NCBI GenBank assembly: GCA_020342025.1 | Contig: CP070840.1 | Location: 1,915,383-1,925,205 of the forward strand | Length of the DNA stretch: 9,823 bases | Direction of reading: 5' to 3' | Origin: Deltaproteobacteria bacterium | GTDB lineage: Bacteria; Desulfobacterota; DSM-4660; Desulfatiglandales; HGW-15 | Part shown: positions 6,456 through 9,823 of the stretch, in pieces | Position numbering within the stretch: the first letter of the stretch is position 1 | Layout of the letters: each line of letters opens with the position of its first letter | Notes under the pieces: model-generated | The model's database searches: none | Seen by the model: the letters and a program-made list of their open reading frames with translations, nothing else | Told to the model about the DNA's origin: nothing | Program-made: the position numbers and the translations under genes

Positions 6456-7622
6456 ATGGGAAAAGTAGGTATCATAGGCGTGGGCCAGAGTGCTTTTGTC
6501 CGAGGATATCCCGGATCAATCAGGGAGCTGGCCTTTGAAGGTTTTAAAGAAGCGATGCAGGATGGGCAGATAAAGAACAAAGAGATAGATGCTTCTCTAA
6601 TCTGTTCCGCACCTGAATACGACAAGCAAAGATCTCCGGCCGGCGTGTTTGCAGAGTACCTGGGGCTTATCCCACAGCCCACCTGTTACCTGGAAAGTCT
6701 ATGCTCTTCCAGCAGCACGGGACTAAGAATTGCCTATTCAATGGTCAAATCCGGTCTTCACGATGTGGTGGCGGTGATCGGGTTTCAAAAGATGTCAGAG
6801 ATCTCCTCGGCAGAATCGCAGGAGAGGATGGGACGTGGGGCGGATATCCAGTGGGAAAGCCCGTTTGGAACAATGATGCCCGCATACTATGCCATGTTTG
6901 CCAAGGCACACATGGAAAAGTACGGAACGACCCTTGAGGATCTGGCCCTCATCAGGGTGAAAGCAGCCACCTATGGGCAGATCAATGATAAGGCGGTCTA
7001 CCGGAAGCCGGTGACCTTTGAAATGTTCTCCGATCCTGCAAGCCCCATGTCGGGTCCAGTGGCGAGTCCTCTGCGTGTCGGCGATTGTTGTGCCAATGCG
7101 GATGGGAGCTCTTGCGTCATCGTTGCCAATGAAGAAAAGGCAAAGGCCCTTTCCAAGAAACCTGTTTGGATCTTAGGACTGGGCGCTGCCTCGGCCAGTG
7201 TCAATCTTGCCGGAAGGGAACTGTTTACCGGGTTGACCGTTGCCCAGCAGGCCGGCGAACAGGCTTACAAGATGGCGGGGGTTACCCCGAAAGATATCGA
7301 TGTGGCCGAAGTCCATGATTGCTTCACCATTGCTGAACTTATGGCCTATGAGAACTTAGGGTTTGCAAAGCCAGGTGAAGGCAAAGAACTGATCGAGAGC
7401 AAAGCCACATACAAGGAGGGAAGCATACCTGTCAATGTGGATGGCGGCCTGCTTTCCAAGGGGCATCCCATCGGCGCGACCGGTGGGTCTCAGATCCGAA
7501 CTATCGTTCTGCAACTCAGAGGCGAGGCGGGAGACATGCAAGTCAAGAATCCGGAGATAGGCCTTGTCCATAATATCGGTGGCGTCGGCCTCTACGGAAA
7601 CGTCACCATTCTGGGGAGGTAA
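6456..7622 (+). CDS. SCP2-type thiolase family protein (DUF35-dependent type)
   Basis: Thiolases condense or cleave acyl-CoA thioesters. This 388-residue protein is of the SCP2/archaeal class. The acyl-accepting cysteine is probably C83 in ESLCSSSSTGL. Other active-site elements are HDCF (H287) and GGLLSKGHPIGATGG (H337), plus HNIGG (372-376) where classical thiolases carry their C-terminal CxG cysteine. That replacement is usual in this class. GGGAGG (6444-6449) is an excellent ribosome site 6 nt before the ATG. The next gene, starting 4 nt after the stop, encodes a DUF35 protein. In characterised systems such as the archaeal thiolase/HMG-CoA synthase complex and BbsAB of anaerobic toluene degradation, DUF35 partners are required or bound subunits. 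The substrate here is unknown: acetoacetyl-CoA formation or thiolysis of a special acyl-CoA are both possible. No other beta-oxidation gene lies nearby. Confidence 0.93.
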   Translation: MGKVGIIGVGQSAFVRGYPGSIRELAFEGFKEAMQDGQIKNKEIDASLICSAPEYDKQRSPAGVFAEYLGLIPQPTCYLESLCSSSSTGLRIAYSMVKSGLHDVVAVIGFQKMSEISSAESQERMGRGADIQWESPFGTMMPAYYAMFAKAHMEKYGTTLEDLALIRVKAATYGQINDKAVYRKPVTFEMFSDPASPMSGPVASPLRVGDCCANADGSSCVIVANEEKAKALSKKPVWILGLGAASASVNLAGRELFTGLTVAQQAGEQAYKMAGVTPKDIDVAEVHDCFTIAELMAYENLGFAKPGEGKELIESKATYKEGSIPVNVDGGLLSKGHPIGATGGSQIRTIVLQLRGEAGDMQVKNPEIGLVHNIGGVGLYGNVTILGR

Positions 7623-7626
7623 AACC

Positions 7627-8064
7627 ATGGGAAAAACGAAAAAGGAAATAGATGATCGATTCAGGAGATTCGGAACGGTAAGCTTTACCTCCATCACAAA
7701 GGTGAATGACTTTATTGACTACTTGGATCAGGGTAAGGTCATGGGCACCCGTTGCAAGCACTGCGGGCTCACCTTTTTCCCGCCCAGAGCAGACTGCCAC
7801 CAGTGTCTTGATAGCAATGTGGAGTGGTTTGAGGTGTCGGGAAAGGGCAAGCTGGTCAGTTATAGCAAGCTGGAATATGCCCCCGTGGGATTTGGAGAGG
7901 ATTTACCCTATTGTATCGCGGTTCTTGACTATGGGGATTATAAGGTCTTCGGCCGGATTGCGGACCATGTGCCAGAGGAACAGATTAAAGTGGGCATGGC
8001 GATGAAAACGGTCGTTAACAAGCTACCCAACGGTCAGGTAAATTACGTCTTCCAAAAGGCATAA
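7627..8064 (+). CDS. DUF35 Zn-ribbon/OB-fold partner of the thiolase
   Basis: This 145-residue protein has the DUF35 layout: a helical N-terminus (about 1-36), a rubredoxin-like zinc ribbon with four cysteines (C43 and C46 in CKHCG, C57 and C60 in CHQC), then an OB-fold of the ACP type (about 66-143; GKGKLVSYSKLEYAP, PYCIAVLDYGDYKVFGRI). Family members bind next to thiolases, ketosynthases or HMG-CoA synthases and are thought to help position or pass CoA substrates. The chosen ATG 7627 lies 7 nt after the GGGGAGG at 7613-7619, which overlaps the thiolase's last codons. An in-frame ATG at 7564 would add 21 residues of unrelated sequence buried in the thiolase gene and is unlikely. The close spacing implies coupled translation and an obligate complex with the thiolase. 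Confidence 0.92.
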   Translation: MGKTKKEIDDRFRRFGTVSFTSITKVNDFIDYLDQGKVMGTRCKHCGLTFFPPRADCHQCLDSNVEWFEVSGKGKLVSYSKLEYAPVGFGEDLPYCIAVLDYGDYKVFGRIADHVPEEQIKVGMAMKTVVNKLPNGQVNYVFQKA

Positions 8065-8073
8065 AAGGGCCTT

Positions 8074-8140
8074 TGGTCGGAGAAACGGTCGCTCCGCACA
8101 GTCGCCGTCCCTACGTAGGGCGGGGCACCGTCCCTGACCA
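8074..8140. repeat. Hairpin-rich palindromic spacer between DUF35 gene and prmA
   Basis: TGGTC (8074-8078) pairs with GACCA (8136-8140). Inside, CGGAG (8078-8082) pairs with CTCCG (8092-8096), sharing one base with the outer arm. The perfect palindrome CCCTACGTAGGG (8109-8120) sits at the centre of a longer imperfect inverted repeat, 8101-8114 against 8115-8128. There is no T run, so it is not a classical terminator. It may be a dispersed intergenic repeat or an RNA processing structure. Confidence 0.45.
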
Positions 8141-8179
8141 GAAAAGGCGTGCACCTCCCTATGCGAAGTTTAAAAACCC

Positions 8180-9076
8180 GTGACCCTATCTAAGAGTGAA
8201 CATCCCGGATGGCTGGAGCTCTCTATTGAAATAGATCCAGTTGCCCATGAGGCCCTGAGCGCCTTTCTGTTTGATCTGGGATGCGAAGGGATCATCTCTG
8301 AAGACTCTCCACACCACGCCTTCAAGGCCTATTTCTCCTTTCAAAAAGATTTGGAAGATATCCATAACAAGTTAAATGTCTTTCTCCAGACACTGGAGGA
8401 TATATTCCCACAGGTCCGTTCTCCCAAGCTAACCTTTGGCAGAATAGAGGACCAGGATTGGAACCGCCAGTGGAGAAGGTTCTTTCATACAGATCGTGTT
8501 ACCGCGCGGCTCACAGTCGTCCCGGCCTGGGAATCGATTCCCAATGACATTGAGGACCACGTGATCAGGATTGAACCTGGACTTGCCTTCGGCACGGGCC
8601 AACATCCCACAAGCCGCATGTGCCTTGAAGCCATGGAGAGGGTCTCTCTGCCCGGATCATGGAGCCTGCTTGACGTGGGTACAGGGAGTGGAATCCTCGC
8701 CATATACGGGGCCAAGCTGGGAGCCAGCAGGGTAGTGGCTCTCGACGTGGACCCAGAGGCCATCCGCTCGGCCGAAGGGAATATTCGGTTGAACCATCTT
8801 TCTGGGGCCATTGAGCTTTCTTCCGTGCCTTTAGAAAAATTGAAGGATTGTTTTTCCCTTTTGACAGCCAACCTGACCCTTGGTCTAATCCTCCAACTCT
8901 TTCCCCATTTTAGTCGTCTCCTAGATCCTGGGGGTTGGCTGATCCTTTCGGGCCTATTGATTGATCAGGCCAGAGAAGTGCAAGATAACTTTCCTAAATA
9001 CGGTTTTTCGGATTATGAGACCCTTCATCAGGCAGAATGGGCCTGTACAATTGCGAAGAAAGAAAAGGGGACTTGA
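8180..9076 (+). CDS. prmA: Ribosomal protein L11 methyltransferase PrmA
   Basis: PrmA trimethylates several amino groups of ribosomal protein L11 using S-adenosylmethionine in the cytoplasm. The 298-residue length fits the family. The N-terminal substrate-recognition domain occupies about 1-85. EDQDWNRQWRRFF (90-102) is the family linker motif. GLAFGTGQHPTS (134-145) is the PrmA signature, and DVGTGSGILAI (165-175) is SAM-binding motif I, followed by the acidic ALDVDPEAI. The usual motif IV region appears as LLTANLTLGLI (227-237). The start is GTG: an in-frame TAA at 8171-8173 leaves no room for an earlier one, and the next plausible start would lose the conserved beginning (GWLELSIEI). The ribosome site is weak (CGAAG, about 11 nt upstream). 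rsmE follows, a common pairing of two translation-related methyltransferases. Confidence 0.95.
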   Translation: MTLSKSEHPGWLELSIEIDPVAHEALSAFLFDLGCEGIISEDSPHHAFKAYFSFQKDLEDIHNKLNVFLQTLEDIFPQVRSPKLTFGRIEDQDWNRQWRRFFHTDRVTARLTVVPAWESIPNDIEDHVIRIEPGLAFGTGQHPTSRMCLEAMERVSLPGSWSLLDVGTGSGILAIYGAKLGASRVVALDVDPEAIRSAEGNIRLNHLSGAIELSSVPLEKLKDCFSLLTANLTLGLILQLFPHFSRLLDPGGWLILSGLLIDQAREVQDNFPKYGFSDYETLHQAEWACTIAKKEKGT

Positions 9077-9142
9077 GCACCTTTTACCGCCATTGCCATT
9101 TCGTATACCCAACCACGAGGAGTAATGGTTTCCACGATCATT

Positions 9143-9148
9143 GAGGTG
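9143..9148 (+). promoter_or_regulatory. Ribosome binding site that decides the rsmE TTG start
   Basis: GAGGTG lies 4 nt before TTG 9153. An in-frame stop (TAA, 9123-9125) and the absence of any in-frame ATG or GTG between it and the conserved RRFFVEE beginning support a TTG start. Another in-frame TTG at 9141 overlaps this site and is less likely. Confidence 0.55.
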
Positions 9149-9152
9149 GGCT

Positions 9153-9823
9153 TTGAGACGCTTTTTTGTTGAGGAAATAGAAGCAAAGGACGGACTTTGC
9201 ACGATTAGAGGGTCTGAGGCCAAGCATATGACCAGGGTTTTGAGAATGGGCCGCGGGGACCGATTCATCCTTATGGATGGCAAAGGCGCCCGTTTTCGAG
9301 CCGTCATAGAATCTGCTGGACGTCGGGAGGTCCTGGTCACCCTTGAAAAGCCCCTTCCTCAACCCTCCCCCTCCCCCATAGAGATCACTCTCTGCCAGGC
9401 CCTTTTGAAATCTCGCGCCATGGATTATGTCATTGAGAAAACGTCGGAGTTGGGCGTTCATCGGATTCTCCCCTTCTCATCTGAACGTACAGTGGTCAGG
9501 CCTACCAAGGAAAGGTTTGCGAACAGGAGAAGACACTGGCGTGAGATAGCTCACGGTGCGGCCAAGCAGTCCGACCGGAAAACGCCTTTGGAAATAGGCC
9601 CTCTGTCTACTTTCGAGGAATTGATGGGGAAGTGCAGAGGAGAGAATGCACTGAAGGTCATCCTCTGGGAACAGGAGCCGGCAGGGGATCTGAAGGGCGT
9701 ATTGAGGGGATCTCTGCCTGTGAAGAGATTCCTGGGCATGGTGGGGCCCGAAGGCGGCTTTTCCCAGGAAGAGGTCCGGGCCGCTGGGGAAGCGGGGTTT
9801 GTATCTGTCTCATTGGGACAGAG
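9153..9823 (+). CDS. rsmE: 16S rRNA m3U1498 methyltransferase RsmE (partial, cut by window end)
   Basis: RsmE methylates N3 of U1498 in 16S rRNA within the 30S subunit and is a SPOUT (knotted) SAM enzyme. The window shows 223 codons without a stop. E. coli RsmE has 243 residues, so about 20-30 residues are missing at the right edge. The N-terminal PUA-like domain begins RRFFVEE, then SEAKHMTRVLRMGRGD (21-36). The SPOUT part shows ALLKSRAMDYVIEKTSELGV (83-102), PFSSERTVV (107-115), EIAHGAAKQSDR (131-142), and the SAM-binding knot MVGPEGGFSQEEV (196-208). The gene uses an unusual TTG start. It sits 76 bp after prmA, with no terminator visible between them, so co-transcription is likely. Confidence 0.93.
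   Translation, partial: MRRFFVEEIEAKDGLCTIRGSEAKHMTRVLRMGRGDRFILMDGKGARFRAVIESAGRREVLVTLEKPLPQPSPSPIEITLCQALLKSRAMDYVIEKTSELGVHRILPFSSERTVVRPTKERFANRRRHWREIAHGAAKQSDRKTPLEIGPLSTFEELMGKCRGENALKVILWEQEPAGDLKGVLRGSLPVKRFLGMVGPEGGFSQEEVRAAGEAGFVSVSLGQ

Noticed and set aside
7564..7626. Upstream ATG 7564 as the start of the DUF35 gene
   Set aside because: The 21 added residues are out-of-frame thiolase sequence, and ATG 7627 has a strong ribosome site.
8485..8871. 128-residue - strand frame inside prmA
   Set aside because: It lies opposite the conserved SAM-binding region of prmA, with no independent support.

Overview
This window is ordinary-looking bacterial chromosome of roughly 50% G+C. Gene content points to an anaerobe, most plausibly Desulfobacterota (a former deltaproteobacterium). 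It combines formate-dehydrogenase and molybdenum-cofactor maturation (fdhD, mobA), a stand-alone SCP2-type thiolase with a DUF35 partner, and short nested-palindrome spacers of the kind common in that phylum. The taxonomic call is inference from gene content, not from a marker gene. No phage, IS transposase, CRISPR array, tRNA or rRNA was recognised.

Layout: (1) 1-393 has no convincing gene. It holds a possible terminator of a gene left of the window and a two-part inverted repeat (about 88-355) made of two diverged copies of one unit facing each other. (2) 394-4703 is a tightly packed + strand run: fdhD, mobA, a truncated CNNM/CorC-like DUF21-CBS membrane protein, an unrecognised cysteine-rich protein, and a winged-helix plus nucleotidyltransferase protein. 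Gaps are 54 bp or less, so one operon is likely. (3) 4701-4770 holds a symmetric A-stem-T hairpin and a nested palindrome between convergent genes. (4) 4821-6170 is glmM on the - strand. (5) 6171-6455 is a divergent intergenic region with a good sigma70-type promoter facing right. (6) 6456-8064 is a thiolase plus DUF35 pair. (7) 8065-8179 is a hairpin-rich spacer. (8) 8180-9823 is prmA followed by rsmE, which runs off the right edge.

Functionally, FdhD (sulfur transfer to the formate dehydrogenase cofactor) and MobA (GMP addition to molybdopterin) together mature a bis-MGD formate dehydrogenase encoded elsewhere. GlmM feeds UDP-GlcNAc synthesis. PrmA and RsmE modify the translation machinery. 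The thiolase-DUF35 pair probably forms one acyl-CoA condensing or cleaving enzyme of unknown substrate. The least explained part is the coupled pair at 2927-4703 (cysteine-rich protein and wHTH-nucleotidyltransferase). It is the best candidate here for undescribed biology, but the sequence alone does not show what it does.
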